Assembly: GCA_033064195.1 (NCBI GenBank)
Contig: JARBJD010000265.1
Coordinates: 41,645-105,644 of the forward strand
DNA: 64,000 nucleotides
Direction of reading: 5' to 3'
Source of the DNA: Blattamonas nauphoetae
Taxonomy: Eukaryota > Preaxostyla > Oxymonadida
In this document: one piece after another, positions 51,350 to 61,717 of the stretch
How the letters are laid out: every line of letters begins with the position of its first letter
Numbering within the stretch: the stretch's first letter is position 1
Made by a program: the position numbers and the translations under genes
Notes under the pieces: model-generated
The model's database searches: none
Told to the model about the DNA's origin: nothing
What the model saw: the letters and a program-made list of their open reading frames with translations, nothing else

Positions 51350-52928
51350 CAGTGCCCGCGGAAATTAACTACTACCGAAGAGAACCTGAGTCAACGAGAT
51401 GGTGAGGACTGTGTGAGAGAACAGGATGTTGGATGAAGGTACAGAAGGTATGAGAAGGAAACCGTCCGGAGAGGCTGCTGGAAGAGCGATCTTGGTAAAG
51501 AGGGTCGATCATCAGTTCTCTGTGGATTTTTGTCATTATGGTTTATTTCAAAAAGAAAATGGAGTTAGAGGAGATAAAAAGATAAAAGATGAGGTGAGGC
51601 GTGAAAGAAAAAGCGAAGTGATTCTGGTACTGCGAAGTTTGTTGTTCGGACGCTTCGATTGGATGATCCGGCTCTTTTATTCAACTTCTTCTATCATGGT
51701 TCCCAAACTTCAGATGTCTACCTGGTTTAGACATAAAAAGAAAAAAGAATGCACACCGCAAACTAGACAGAGAGTCGTTGATCTTCTCCGACTCGAAGAT
51801 GTGGCGACCGTCGCAAGGAAAACGAGAAAGTCGGAAGAGACTATCAGATTCATCCGAAAACGATGGTCTGGGAGAGTTCTGAAGACAAATGCAAAAGGAC
51901 GGGGGAGAAAGAGAAAGACCTCAGCGGCACAAGATTCAGCAGTAATCTCCGTCATCAGAGAGAATCGTTTCAGCCATGCACCAGAAATTCAACACGACAT
52001 TCATTTGAAGGGCATCGACATCAGTGTAACAACGATTCGTTGTCGAGCAGCGGAAGCAGGCCTGCGGCAAAGAACTAGGAGAAAAATAGTCATGCTCACA
52101 GACAAACACAAAAAGGACAGACTCACATTCGCTCTAAATGTTAGAAGTTGGACAGTTGAGAAATGGAGGAACATACTGTGGACGGATGAAAGCAAGATCT
52201 GTGCCTTCGTGTCTGATGGGAGAGATTACGTCTGGCTAGCTGAGGGAGAAGAAAACGGTCCAAAATGGGGAAAAGAGAAGAAAGCACACCCTCCAAAAGT
52301 GATGGTCTGGGCCAGCATTGGATGGAACGGCGTGGGTTCCATCCACCAAGTTGAACATCAAACCCTCGATGCAAAGGGCTACATAAGGATCCTCCAAAAG
52401 CACCTTGAAAAAGACGATATGACAGCTGGGATGGGCAAAAGGTTCATACAGTTGGACAATGACCCCAAGCACACATGTCGGGAGACGGTCAGATGGTTGG
52501 AAGAGAAAGGCTTCGACAAGTTGGAGTGGCCCGCCTACTCGCCTGATCTGTCTCCGATCGAAAATGTATTTCAGAGCCTGAAGCTGAGGATAAAAAGAAA
52601 CAAGATAGAGACAGCTGAACAACTGAGAACAAGGCTGGATCAAGTTTGGAAAAGCATACCTCAAGAACTGATTCGAAATCTCATCCGGTCCATGCCCCGA
52701 CGCATTGAGGCCGTCATTGCTGCTGGCGGGGGTCAGACCAAGTATTAATCCTCGAACCGACGGAGCAATTGATGAAAAAGTCTTTATGTCGGTTTTGATC
52801 GTTCACCACTCACCTTTCAGATTTTCATACTAAGTCAGTGCACACATATGATATCATCTCATGAAATGATTAAAGTCTGTTTTTCTGTTTTCTTAATCCT
52901 GGGGCGTAGTTAATTTCCGTGGGCACTG
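51350..52928 (+). mobile_element. Tc1-type transposon, apparently whole (1579 bp)
   Basis: Ends are inverted repeats: CAGTGCCCGCGGAAATTAAC at the left and, inward, CAGTGCCCACGGAAATTAAC at the right, one mismatch in 23 bases. TA lies directly outside both ends (51348-51349 and 52929-52930). Inside is one uninterrupted transposase with all three catalytic residues. Structure, size and target site fit Tc1 elements. The near-identical ends and intact frame suggest a young, possibly still active copy. Confidence 0.92.
51714..52748 (+). CDS. Tc1-family DDE transposase
   Basis: The frame opens at 51426, but the family length (~340 residues) and the start of the DNA-binding region favour MSTWFRHKKKKECTP at 51714 (344 residues) or MVPKLQ six codons upstream. 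Residues ~12-110 hold two helix-turn-helix units (TRQRVVDLLRLEDVATVARK; APEIQHDIHLKGIDISVTTI) with a GRGRKRK AT-hook-like linker. The catalytic triad is ILWTDESKI (Asp), QLDNDPKHTC (Asp) and SPDLSPIENVF (Glu), spaced as in Tc1 (DD34E). The C-terminus ends AGGGQTKY, normal for the family, before TAA. It binds the terminal repeats and moves the element by cut and paste into TA. Confidence 0.93.
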   Translation: MSTWFRHKKKKECTPQTRQRVVDLLRLEDVATVARKTRKSEETIRFIRKRWSGRVLKTNAKGRGRKRKTSAAQDSAVISVIRENRFSHAPEIQHDIHLKGIDISVTTIRCRAAEAGLRQRTRRKIVMLTDKHKKDRLTFALNVRSWTVEKWRNILWTDESKICAFVSDGRDYVWLAEGEENGPKWGKEKKAHPPKVMVWASIGWNGVGSIHQVEHQTLDAKGYIRILQKHLEKDDMTAGMGKRFIQLDNDPKHTCRETVRWLEEKGFDKLEWPAYSPDLSPIENVFQSLKLRIKRNKIETAEQLRTRLDQVWKSIPQELIRNLIRSMPRRIEAVIAAGGGQTKY

Positions 52929-52930
52929 TA

Positions 52931-53500
52931 GTTTGGTAAATTATCGGCTCTCTTTTCTGTGTCATTCGTGCAGTTCTCCTTATCATCTGGGTTCTCTTTT
53001 TGCTCTTGTCTCATTCTCTCTCTTCCATTCTTGTCTCAATTCACTGAATTCCAAGTTAGGAGGTGTCTTTGTGATCGTTGCTTAGTCATGTTCTGATGAT
53101 AACCTTGAGCGTTGGACAGGGTGGACGTGGTTTTGATCATCACGGGAAACTGTGCAAATCTGTGGAATAGTGTCCAAAAAATAGAAAAACATACGAGTAC
53201 AGTCACTCTGACAAGAAGGAGCAGACGAATGAGGGACAATGTCTGGGTCTGGTATGTGTGAGATACTGTTGGCTAGATCGAGTCGCTCGTCAGGATCCTA
53301 TTGTCAAATAGAGAAAAAAAGAAAAAAAGAACGAATTCCAAACATCATCGATCAACATGAGAAGTTTCAGTTGAGGAGGAGATCAGTCAGTCCAGTCAGT
53401 CTGGTGACTTTTTTCGTGATTGCATGGGCGGATCAGTGACTCAAAGTGACTCGACAGAAAAGTATGGGGTGCAATGATTGATTGTGGTTAAATTCGCTTA
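52931..53500. other. Intergenic stretch
   Basis: No convincing gene. Several GTCAGTCCAGTCAGTC words near 53.39 kb resemble subterminal repeats of a hAT-like element. Confidence 0.3.
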
Positions 53501-53502
53501 AT

Positions 53503-53582
53503 TTATACATGAGTGACACGGCAAAAAGGCGTGTCAGTTGTCAGTCCCTTTTTCTGCCTCTCACTTTGGGTCGGATCAACAT
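53503..53582 (-). repeat. Right copy of the ~80-bp inverted repeat
   Basis: Reverse complement matches 51051-51131 at roughly 80% by eye. Confidence 0.65.
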
Positions 53583-53800
53583 CTCTTTTCCACTTCAACA
53601 CAATGAATCAAAAGAAGGCATTATTATTGTTTGGAATCTCAGTTTAACCTTCATTTCATCGTTTTTGTGTGAATGGAGATCTCGATCAGACCATTGTGAA
53701 GTGATCATATTCAATCACATTCCATCTCACATCACTCGATCACGACCCTTCCTCGCTGTTTTGTCTCATCGGCTGTCATCGCTCTCGATCCTCCGAATGA

Positions 53801-54420
53801 TGTCATCTTTGATTCAAGTTCAACTGTCATTGGAATGAGTTGCAGGCAACTTCTGACCTTCGCGGAAGAGCAATCGATTCCAATCGCCGGAGGTTCCAAG
53901 AGAATGGCGAGAGGAGAAGGAGAAGGTTGGTGTACAAAACAAGAACAGGAACCGAGCGACCTGTGGGATGTCTCCAGTGAAGCAATTCAGAATTCGATCA
54001 AGAGAAGTTGTGTCGAAGAACGACGATGGGTTGTTCATCACGTTGTCCAACAATTGGTTGTGAATAATACGAGCTGAACGACCAACCCCAGCCACTGTCA
54101 CAACAGCTCGAATGATCAACAGAAGGAAGATTCCACTTGTGAATAGTCTGTTGCTCCCAATCTTCCGCCAGAACGTGATGTTCGTGAAGGCTGTTTGGGA
54201 GCTGATCTTGCACAACCACCACGTGTACACGGGGTTGACAGCTTCGGCGGCCACAACAAAAGGCAAGAACAGGATCGCGACGCCGAGCAGCATGAGTGTG
54301 CGAAGATACTTCTCATTCGACATGTACTTGATCCCGCCAGTCTCTTGCTCTTCTTCTGTGATGATCTGCTTCACGTTGTCCTCGTCTGTCTTCTCCTCTT
54401 CTTTGACTTCGACCTTCTGG
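53801..54420 (-). pseudogene. Second ABCC transporter fragment (membrane domain 2)
   Basis: Minus strand reads from the linker (QIITEEEQETGGIKYMSNE) into KYLRTLMLLGVAILFLPFVV, NPVYTWWLCKISSQTAFTNI and FLLLIIRAVVTVAG. It then continues ARIIHNQLLDNVMNNPSSFF, DTTSLDRILNCFTGDIPQ, the conserved coupling region of ABCC membrane domain 2. Close to 26446-26880, but each copy keeps sequence the other has lost: this one retains the IIHNQLL...FTGD helix region and the other keeps the TTIRSYG...NDELSVHF region. Both end with the same LFREGQKLPATHSNDS. No NBD is attached, so it is a fragment. Confidence 0.8.
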
Positions 54421-54814
54421 GCTTTGCTAAATGTACGACTAAATTGCTAAATGTACGAACAGGGGTTGAAGGTTCAATTCCCTTCTTGAAGATTTTTTTA
54501 TTCTGGCTTTTTTTCATAAACGATTGCGTTCATCGTTAGTAACTGTTTTTTGAAGGGATACATCACAAAGGTGACGTGTTCATGAGAAAAGACTGATCTT
54601 GCCCATTATCCCGTTCTTGATCGAACCCTCAAACTAAGGAGGGGAGATAACTCAAGATAGAAGTGAATCCCTTACTCCGCGTATCTTTTTTCTCTCTTTC
54701 TCTTAAGTTGCTCTCTTAACATCATAAGAATGAGGATCAGGAGTCGATCATAATTATGAACACAGATCTTAGTGGAGATAGGACTTACTGACCCGTTTCT
54801 TCCATTATTCCCGC
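54421..54814. other. Spacer
   Basis: Direct repeat TGCTAAATGTACGA at about 54427 and 54449; otherwise nothing recognised. Confidence 0.35.
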
Positions 54815-55307
54815 TCAAAATTCGTTTCTTTCTCGCTTTCTCTGACATTTATCTTCGTAGATCTGCTCTGCCTTCTTTGATTCACAATCACGATCAAGAC
54901 CGCAGATCTTGATGAAGTTGATGAATGCGGACGTATAACCTGCTTTCATGTCACTTATGGCTTGTTCTCTTTCTTTTTTCTTAATTTTCTCACAACATTC
55001 TCTCTTGTAGATGCGATCACCGACATCAAATCTGAAAACACGTCCCACACTCCGGCTAGACCGTTTACTCTGCTTACCGTGCACACAGTCTTGAAAGAGT
55101 GATCTTAACAAGTGGTTCTATGGAGACGTTTGCCTCTGTGATGCCCCTAAAGCCAATTGCAGCAAGCTCTTCATGAAGGACTGTGCTCGCATCCATTTCG
55201 ATCAACTTGATCTCACGAATGGTCAGCCACCAACAGTTCTCCGCTTCCTCCCACAATCGCGAATCCACTCCCCCAACACTCCATCCTGACCCATCTGTGC
55301 TTCTCAA
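54815..55307 (-). CDS. Two-exon host gene, unknown Cys-containing helical protein
   Basis: On the minus strand the exon 55307-55078 reads LWEEAENCWWLTIREIKLIE, MDASTVLHEELAAIGFRG and VSIEPLVKITLSRLCAR. A 46-nt GT-AG intron (55077-55032) is followed in phase by FDVGDRIYKRECCEKIKKKE and AGYTSAFINFIKICGLDRDC to KCQRKRERNEF and TGA at 54815. The junction splits an Arg codon and keeps the frame, which strongly supports splicing. The true start may be the Met of MDAST or lie in an upstream exon. Six Cys in the second exon (CC, C, C, C) could be structural. No family recognised. It is transcribed away from the plus-strand gene that begins just beyond. Confidence 0.6.
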
Positions 55308-55479
55308 TCAGCATCCCGAGAACGCACAATCCGAGAGATCAATTTGAGATGACGACGGCGAGCGGGAGTTCTGGTTCGTGTCAATGTCAATCACGACGCT
55401 TCCTCCATCCTGATCCCTCTGTGCTCTTCCCTTCTTCCAATTCGTTAGCGCATGGTCTCCATTCCTGCTGATCTCTCCC

Positions 55480-57355
55480 GACAATCTCAACCTCGTTCCA
55501 TTCCTTTTCGTCATCATCCTCGTCTCTGTTCTCTTCCTCGATCATCCCGCCCCTCAACGCAAAGCCATCCCACTCCACTCATTCTCAACAATCGACTACC
55601 GTATTCGACAAATCGCAGAAGCGAAAGCTGCCTCGCGAGAGAGACGACGAGTCTCCAGGAAGCTGCACATCGTCGCACATCGACTGGGCAGCAGGCTCGA
55701 TGGATCCCTTCGACTATTTCAAAGCACCGTCACTCACACTCATTCCGAGCAGAAACACAACTTCGCCGCATTTCATGTCGTATCACACTCCGGAGCCTCC
55801 CTTCCACCGAAAAGAGGTAATTCCGGAACTGCATCATCCTCTCGTCCATTCGTCGATCTCTCCGCAAAACGCCTCGTCGCAAGCCTCAAGCGAAAACACA
55901 CTCGCTCCGTCCGCCCCAACCACATCCACCGAAATCCACTTCGACAAACCCAACAATGTTGTCCTCACCAACACCAACACAACAGCCCGAACATCCACAT
56001 CATCCGCCGATGACACGGACGACGAGTCCTCGTTCGACTGGGGCAGTCGAGGCGGATCAGGCGGACTGGACAGTCACGACGAGTTTGAGGAGATCAAAAC
56101 GAGATTAGCGAAGAACAATACCGAAACGAACAAATCAGCTGCTCCGTCGCTTTCGTCGTCCATCCAGCCTCGTGCCACCTTCCATCAGGCCATCCCAAGT
56201 CTCACTTACGAAGACTCAGGAATGGTCGGGTCCATTCAGGAAGTGTTGGGGATCGACAAGGACCGCACTCGAACGAGAATGAAGGAGGCCGTGCCTGTTT
56301 GTCTTCGCCGAGGTCAAACCGCCGAGTTTCGACTATTCAAAGTATGTTTCAGTGCTTCTTTCACGTTCATCCCTCTTTTCTCTTTTCTCGCAGTTCTCCT
56401 CTCTTTCAGAACTTCCTCCCTCGCTCGTTTCAACCCACTCGCCTTCGTAAGACATGCCTGGCGATCTGATCATGAGCCAAGCGCTCTGGAACAACTCACC
56501 GCTCAGCGACGGCAATCACTACGAGTGGGTCGAAGTGACGCAGTCAGAGACTGACGATGAGAACGAAACGGGTCAGTCGGAGGAGCAGAACACCAAATCG
56601 GACAATGTGTCAGTCAACACCGACAACCACGACACCCCACATGGACTCGCCTCACAATTCACCACTCCAATGCCTGTCCCTCTCAAACCGTTTGTGTCTT
56701 GCATGTTCAACATTCTGTGTCCCCCTCACTCTCCTCTCTCCTCCTTTTCTTCATTCTCCCATCCACCCAGACAACTTCGCCACTCCCAACACCCCCGACG
56801 CCACCTCGCAGATCAATCACATGTCTGCCATGCCGCACGTCTCTTCCCAGTCAAGGTCTGCTCTCTCCCTCTCACTGGTCCTTCCACACACCACAGCTCT
56901 TCTCGCACGGAACACTCTCTCAACAAGAGCGACTCCTTCACCAAAATGAAGAAGAAAGCCACATGGCCAGACGACCTTTCCATCATTCTCACCGCCTCAT
57001 CACCGTCCGAATCGAACGAGATGTCGAAAAAGAAGAGTTCGTCCGAACAGCTGAAGGGAAAGAAAAAGCGGAAAGTGTCCAAAGACTCCGACGACAAGCT
57101 GCACACATCAGCCGTTCTGGCAGCCCACACGGGGTAATACTTCCCGCCTGCGAACATGACACAAGAACAGTTCAACGACGTCCTGTTCAACAAGCGGACA
57201 GGCGAGCCATTCTCGTTTGGGGCTTTCTCTCTCATTGTCTTCAGATGAGGAAGCGTTCACGATGCTACATCAGCTACAGTCGTCGCTTTTGGAGAAGGTA
57301 TAATTTGAAACGTTCGGTGGGCCATTCGTCTTCATCCTTTCTCCTCTCCTTCGTC
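55480..57355 (+). CDS. Host gene for a Ser-rich, acidic protein, multi-exon
   Basis: One frame is open from before SFSSSSSSLFSSSIIPP through MDPFDYFKAPSLTLIPS and TSSADDTDDESSFDWGSRGG to CLRRGQTAEFRLFK at 56340. A GTATGT donor follows and a CTTTCAG acceptor lies at 56409. Further coding pieces are YEWVEVTQSETDDENETGQS (56.52 kb), DNFATPNTPDATSQINHMSA (56.77 kb), DDLSIILTASSPSESNEMSK with a Lys-rich KGKKKRKVSKDSDDK (57.0 kb), FPPANMTQEQFNDVLFNKRT (57.14 kb) and EEAFTMLHQLQSSLLEK (57.25 kb). The protein is largely disordered with basic nuclear-localisation-like patches. No domain recognised; exon joins are only partly solved. Confidence 0.5.
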
Positions 57356-57737
57356 TAAGACAATGAAAAACAGTGATATCCACCGATTCCCCTAACCTGA
57401 CTCACTCCATCCACCTCCTCCTCCCCATCATCCAACTCAGTCACACTCGAAACTCTTCTTTCACACTTCTTCTCAATTCAGACAAGTCACACAACGTGTC
57501 TGAACGACAACCAAGCAGTCACTCCTTGCAATCTCATGTCCTCACCCTCCCCTCGTATCTCTCCATTCCAGATCCTTTCACTACAGATTCTACCATTCCT
57601 TATCCTGTCTCTCTTGTCGATGACAGCTTCTTCGTTGCCACATCCAATAGTCTCACTCACTCCCTCCCCACACACACATCTGTCACTCCTCGATCCCCCA
57701 CACATCAATCTCCCCACACTCCAAAGATTCTTCGTCT

Positions 57738-58625
57738 GTGGCTGTCTTTCCTATCGTCCTCTCTTTCCCTCCGTTCGTCGCCTGCACAGAAGATGCGGCA
57801 GCAATGGAGGCGGAGTGTCTTCAGCGTGTGGAAATGGAGACAGTGCTTGGAGAGAGGGAAGGGCTGTTTGATCCGTCGCAGCATGGTCAGTTCTTCTTTT
57901 CGTCATGTCTTGTTTTCGTTCAGATCACGTGGAGTACATCACGAGAGTTGCCGACATTCACTCCTCGTCGTCTGGGAAGGTGAACATTGAAGGAACATCA
58001 TTCTCGTCGTGCTCGTCGAGTGGAGGAGGAGTTCTGTTCGTTTCTAGTGGTTCTGACGCTGTCTCGTCTGATCTTGTGATCCAAGCATCATCTGACGCTG
58101 GCTGTGTGTGCGGGGGAGAGCATGAAGGGATCGCCGATCCAAAGAGCTGCTTCGAATGGACGAGCGAGGAGCAGGGAAGGGTGAGCAGGCCACAGTGAGT
58201 GTGGTCGACGCCAAACGAGTACATATGCTGATCTGATAGAAGACAGAACCGCGGAACTTGTGACGATCTCGACAGGATCTCTGACAGCCTCGTCGTGCAC
58301 ATTCGGGTCGACGTCTCAAACGCTGAAAGTGTCTGGATCAGTCTCGTCGATGTTGTCTGCCTCTCCTCCCTTCAAGCTGTCTTCTTCTGGTGCTGTTGTA
58401 CTCGCCCTCGTCTGTTCTATCCTCCCCACACTCGACCCTTCTTCACTCCCACAAACAACACCCCTCCTATCTCCGCATCCCCATCCACATCCCTTTGTCC
58501 GGTCTTCCATCCAACAAGAGGAGACGAAGACGGATTACTCGAATGTCCCCACTTCTCAGCTTCCGCAAAATCACTCACACTCACACCTGAAGACGAGGCA
58601 GCGACCAACGACAAGAAAGAGTGAG
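57738..58625 (+). CDS. Host gene fragment with beta-rich surface-protein character
   Basis: Coding ...AAMEAECLQRVEMETVLGER and EGLFDPSQH, then a 38-nt intron (57886-57923, GT-AG, phase 1), then DHVEYITRVADIHSSSSGKV, NIEGTSFSSCSSSGGGVLFV, and a Gly/Cys stretch CVCGGEHEGI to about 58195. The SFSSCSSSGGGVLF pattern is that of right-handed beta-helix repeats in protist surface proteins, as in the receptor-like gene at 44.4-46.7 kb. A further piece (TISTGSLTASSCTFGSTSQT, 58.26 kb) continues the style. The downstream part changes frame, so the gene may be decayed after this point. Confidence 0.45.
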
Positions 58626-58769
58626 AAATCTTGTTTTGATCCGATTCTCTCTCCTCAATATGACTTCCCTTGCCATTCTCACGCTTTCTCTGATTACCAA
58701 CATAACATCCCATTCTTTCTAACTCTTCTTTCCGTCCATGTCCTCAGAGACATTTCAGCAATCTGAACC

Positions 58770-59262
58770 ACATCTCGACCGATCACATCCATGAGTCATA
58801 GTCTCCTTAAAAACTCTTCAGTGTTTCCGAACCATTTTGCGAGGACGCTTGGCGATCTGTAGATGTAATTTCTGTTTTTTAATCGAAGAAGAGCACTCTT
58901 TCACAAACTTACTCTGAAAGAGAGAATTCAAGAATGAAAATGGAAAATTGAGGGAAAAATGGACAGTTATTGAAGAAAACCATATTGGAAAAGGTGAACG
59001 ATGCGAATAAACGGAGATTGAAATCAGGCGAAAAAGTGAAAACGAAAGGTGGAATGAATGGAGATCATCAAACCTTGTAAGTCAATGAGAGGCCGTTTAT
59101 AATCTCTGTGAACGATTTAGGAGCTTGCTTAGAAAGAACAAGACGATGATTAGATTTTGGTAAATCGATCACACAAACACGAAATATGGTCAGGACAGTG
59201 GTTGGATCTGCCTTGATGATGATCCTGAGGAACTCTTCAGAGATAAAAATGTGAAAAATTCA
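58770..59262. other. Spacer before the second Polinton fragment
   Basis: A-rich, with no gene. The junction to Polinton sequence is at about 59263, where similarity to element 1 begins (AAACGAAAATAAAA versus ACGAAAACAAAAG). Confidence 0.45.
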
Positions 59263-59731
59263 GAAAAACGAAAATAAAAAATGTGAAGCAATCATTCTTC
59301 GATACAATACTGATGGTGTAGCTCTGACAGAGATCAACAAGGATGGACGAATTCGTGGTGTCAGATAGCTCTTGAATGAGACTGCCAATAGTGTCTGTCA
59401 ACGTCCGTATTGATTCTTCAATGTCTGATAATCTCTGATCAATCGAGAATGAGTTGGATTCACCAACATTGTCATTGTTTATTTTTCGAAGTGCAATCTC
59501 ACCTCTTATTTTTGTTATTTTGTATCCGTCAATTTTGATCAACCGATTCAGTTTCTGGGTGGTGTATTCTTTTTGTTCTTTTCTATTCTTTTCCAAAAAC
59601 TTCTGAAAATCATAGATGTTTTCAAAACAGTTCTGTTTAGGATCAAACGGTTCTAAAATCTTTAGATCTTTATCAAAATGTTCTAAAAACTTTGGATCTT
59701 GTCCAAAATGTTCTAAACTGTTCCGAATCAT
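59237..59731 (-). CDS. Coiled-coil protein of Polinton 2
   Basis: Counterpart of the gene at 4294-4653. I start it at the ATG at 59731 (MIRNSLEHFGQDPKF) because the T-rich motif lies directly upstream; the longer open frame above it is not used. Near the N-terminus a short unit, LEHF(G/D)xDxKxLE, is repeated about three times, ending in the shared ILEPFDP. The shared core KEQKEYTTQKLNRLIKIDGY and the SIDQRLSDIEESIRTLTDT coiled coil follow. N-terminal repeat expansion relative to element 1 is the main difference. Function unknown. Confidence 0.55.
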   Translation of the reverse strand: MIRNSLEHFGQDPKFLEHFDKDLKILEPFDPKQNCFENIYDFQKFLEKNRKEQKEYTTQKLNRLIKIDGYKITKIRGEIALRKINNDNVGESNSFSIDQRLSDIEESIRTLTDTIGSLIQELSDTTNSSILVDLCQSYTISIVSKNDCFTFFIFVFLNFSHFYL

Positions 59732-59754
59732 TTTAAACAGAATAAAAATATTTG
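59732..59754 (-). promoter_or_regulatory. T-rich start motif before the coiled-coil gene of Polinton 2
   Basis: Minus strand ATATTTTTATTCTGTTTAAA precedes the ATG at 59731 and decides the start. Confidence 0.5.
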
Positions 59755-59768
59755 AAACACTTCTGAAA

Positions 59769-61694
59769 TTAAACGATATTAAATTCATCAATGAACTCTG
59801 GTGATAAATCATCGATGGAAGCAGCATGATACTTTGTGTGTTGAATTGGAACGTACACTATTTTAGGTAGACATGTGAGACCATTCAGAAGTTTTGCCAC
59901 CACATTTCCGTGTTTGTATTCAATGAATTGTCCAACAAATTGAAACTGTCTTCGCTTCTTCTGAAACTTGGCTACAGTCTTGTCCAAATCAAGGTGGATC
60001 AACAGAATGTTTCCTGGTTTGTACCGCCAAAGCATTTGTGTTGTCTGCTGTCTTTGGATGTTCTTGAATTGTTCTTCACAACTGGAGATATACAAAGCTT
60101 CAATTTCACGATTGTTCTGTGCTTGCTGTGGAGTGAACTTGATCCAGTACGCTCGATGTGGAGTCATGTTGTAGTATTCCACCATCTGATTCATCAGTGA
60201 ATGATTTGCCATCTGTGTTGCATTGTCCTGGAATCCATCTCTGATTGTTCTGATCACTCGATCGACAATTCTGTTGTGATTTGTGAATGGTGAGCTTGTG
60301 AAATACGTACTGACATTTTGTTTCTTGAAATACGTTGATGCTTCACCACTTGTCCATGCTGCTTCACCATCACCTCGAATGTTGTTTACGCTCACTCCAC
60401 GATGATTAATCAGGTCATTGATTGCAGTCTTGACTTTTCTCCATGATTTATCCAATACAGGAATTACGACAAGGTATTTGGTGTTGATGTTGATTGCGAA
60501 GAGGTAAATCTGAAGAACTGTTTTTGACGTTGGTGATTGGATAAAAACGAGATCAATTTCCCATGATCCAAACTTGGGAGAGAAGTAGGGTCTGTCACAC
60601 TTTTGTGGAACCTTTTTGTCTGATGTCTTCTGTGGATCTCCAGTGATGTCTTTGGACATGAATTGCATCTTTGATCGAAATGGATATTGTATTTTTGTCA
60701 CGGCTTTTGGTAGTTTTGGTTGGTCAATCATTAATGTGTCATCTCCTTTTTCCCTCTGGATTTTCCTCGGATGTGCAGTATCCCATCGATGAGTATATTC
60801 ATCGTACCATTCCTGAAATGATCTTCCACCAAATGGTATTTGTTTTGGATGTGCTAAAATGAACTCAGTTTCGTCATTTCCGAGAGTTCTGCTGACGTGT
60901 GAAAGAATAAACATATTTCGATTCAGTTTCTTTGATTCAACGATCTGTTTGTCAATGAATTGTTCCATTTTATGTTGATTGTCCATCATTGAATTCTCTG
61001 CTTTGATTTGTTCCTCCTCTGAATTGTCCTTCTGTTGATGATCAAAATAGCCTTTCACTTGTTCCAACATTCCCAGTACTTGCCTTGTCGTCGGTTCGAC
61101 CTTGTTGATCTCTCTCACAATTGGCACAAAACCTTTGTCAATCTTCACAATTGTTGGTGGATCTGGTGACTTGGGGATCAGTGGATCATCATCTTCAAAC
61201 CTCAACTCTTTCATTGGGAATTCATATTCTGAACCAATTGATGTCGGGTTTCTCTTCTGTCCAGGAATGATTGGAGATTCCGGAGGTTCAATAGCAATTG
61301 GTTGGGGAAGTTGTGTTGGAATGACGATTGCTAATGGTTGATTAAAATGACTATTCTGTGCTTCCTGATAATATCGTTGATATGCTCTGTATGCTTGTCT
61401 TGCATCGTTGTTACTAAGGATCCATCCGGTGAATTGTTTCACAAATCTTTGAACAACTATTTTTCCATCAGTAATGTTTAAATCAGGAGGTAATTCTCCA
61501 TTCAACCAATCATTGAAGTATGTCTCATCATTTGCGTCGTATTGTCCATTGGAATCATTGACATGATAGGTTGGTAAAATCTGGGAAAACGTAAGTGTGA
61601 CTTTGTATATTTTTGTCTGAGAATGGCGCGAATTGTCCAGGAGGTTCTTCACTATTCGATCAATTTGTGTTGAATTCAAATACGGTCTACTCAT
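59769..61694 (-). CDS. Integrase of Polinton 2
   Basis: 641 residues with the same plan as the integrase at 4720-6654: variable N-terminal half, rve core (FGSWEIDLVF, RGDGEAAWTS, NHNRIVDRVIRTIRD), small basic C-terminal domain (KKRRQFQFVGQFIEYKHG). The N-terminal ~200 residues keep only islands such as NDETYFNDWLNGEL and PESPIIPGQKRN in common with element 1. Start supported by the T-rich motif. It would cut and join element ends to host DNA. Confidence 0.88.
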   Translation of the reverse strand: MSRPYLNSTQIDRIVKNLLDNSRHSQTKIYKVTLTFSQILPTYHVNDSNGQYDANDETYFNDWLNGELPPDLNITDGKIVVQRFVKQFTGWILSNNDARQAYRAYQRYYQEAQNSHFNQPLAIVIPTQLPQPIAIEPPESPIIPGQKRNPTSIGSEYEFPMKELRFEDDDPLIPKSPDPPTIVKIDKGFVPIVREINKVEPTTRQVLGMLEQVKGYFDHQQKDNSEEEQIKAENSMMDNQHKMEQFIDKQIVESKKLNRNMFILSHVSRTLGNDETEFILAHPKQIPFGGRSFQEWYDEYTHRWDTAHPRKIQREKGDDTLMIDQPKLPKAVTKIQYPFRSKMQFMSKDITGDPQKTSDKKVPQKCDRPYFSPKFGSWEIDLVFIQSPTSKTVLQIYLFAININTKYLVVIPVLDKSWRKVKTAINDLINHRGVSVNNIRGDGEAAWTSGEASTYFKKQNVSTYFTSSPFTNHNRIVDRVIRTIRDGFQDNATQMANHSLMNQMVEYYNMTPHRAYWIKFTPQQAQNNREIEALYISSCEEQFKNIQRQQTTQMLWRYKPGNILLIHLDLDKTVAKFQKKRRQFQFVGQFIEYKHGNVVAKLLNGLTCLPKIVYVPIQHTKYHAASIDDLSPEFIDEFNIV

Positions 61695-61716
61695 TTCTAC
61701 AAAAATAAAGTTTGAG
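61695..61716 (-). promoter_or_regulatory. T-rich start motif before the integrase of Polinton 2
   Basis: Minus strand CTTTATTTTTGTAGAA precedes the ATG at 61694; the same CTTTATTTTTG block is at 6655-6676. Confidence 0.5.
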
Positions 61717-61717
61717 T

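Noticed and set aside
51714-52748. Reassigned genetic code (TAA/TAG as Gln), known from some oxymonads
   Set aside because: The Tc1-type transposase ends with TAA right after the family-typical GGQTKY, and genes in the window end with all three stop codons at natural positions.
54410-54490. Possible tRNA gene: GGTTCAATTCC followed by a T run
   Set aside because: No A box, no acceptor-stem pairing and the T arm would have an 8-base loop. Probably chance.
54600-54660. GGTTCGATC box on the minus strand as a tRNA T loop
   Set aside because: Flanking bases cannot form the T stem and there is no cloverleaf.
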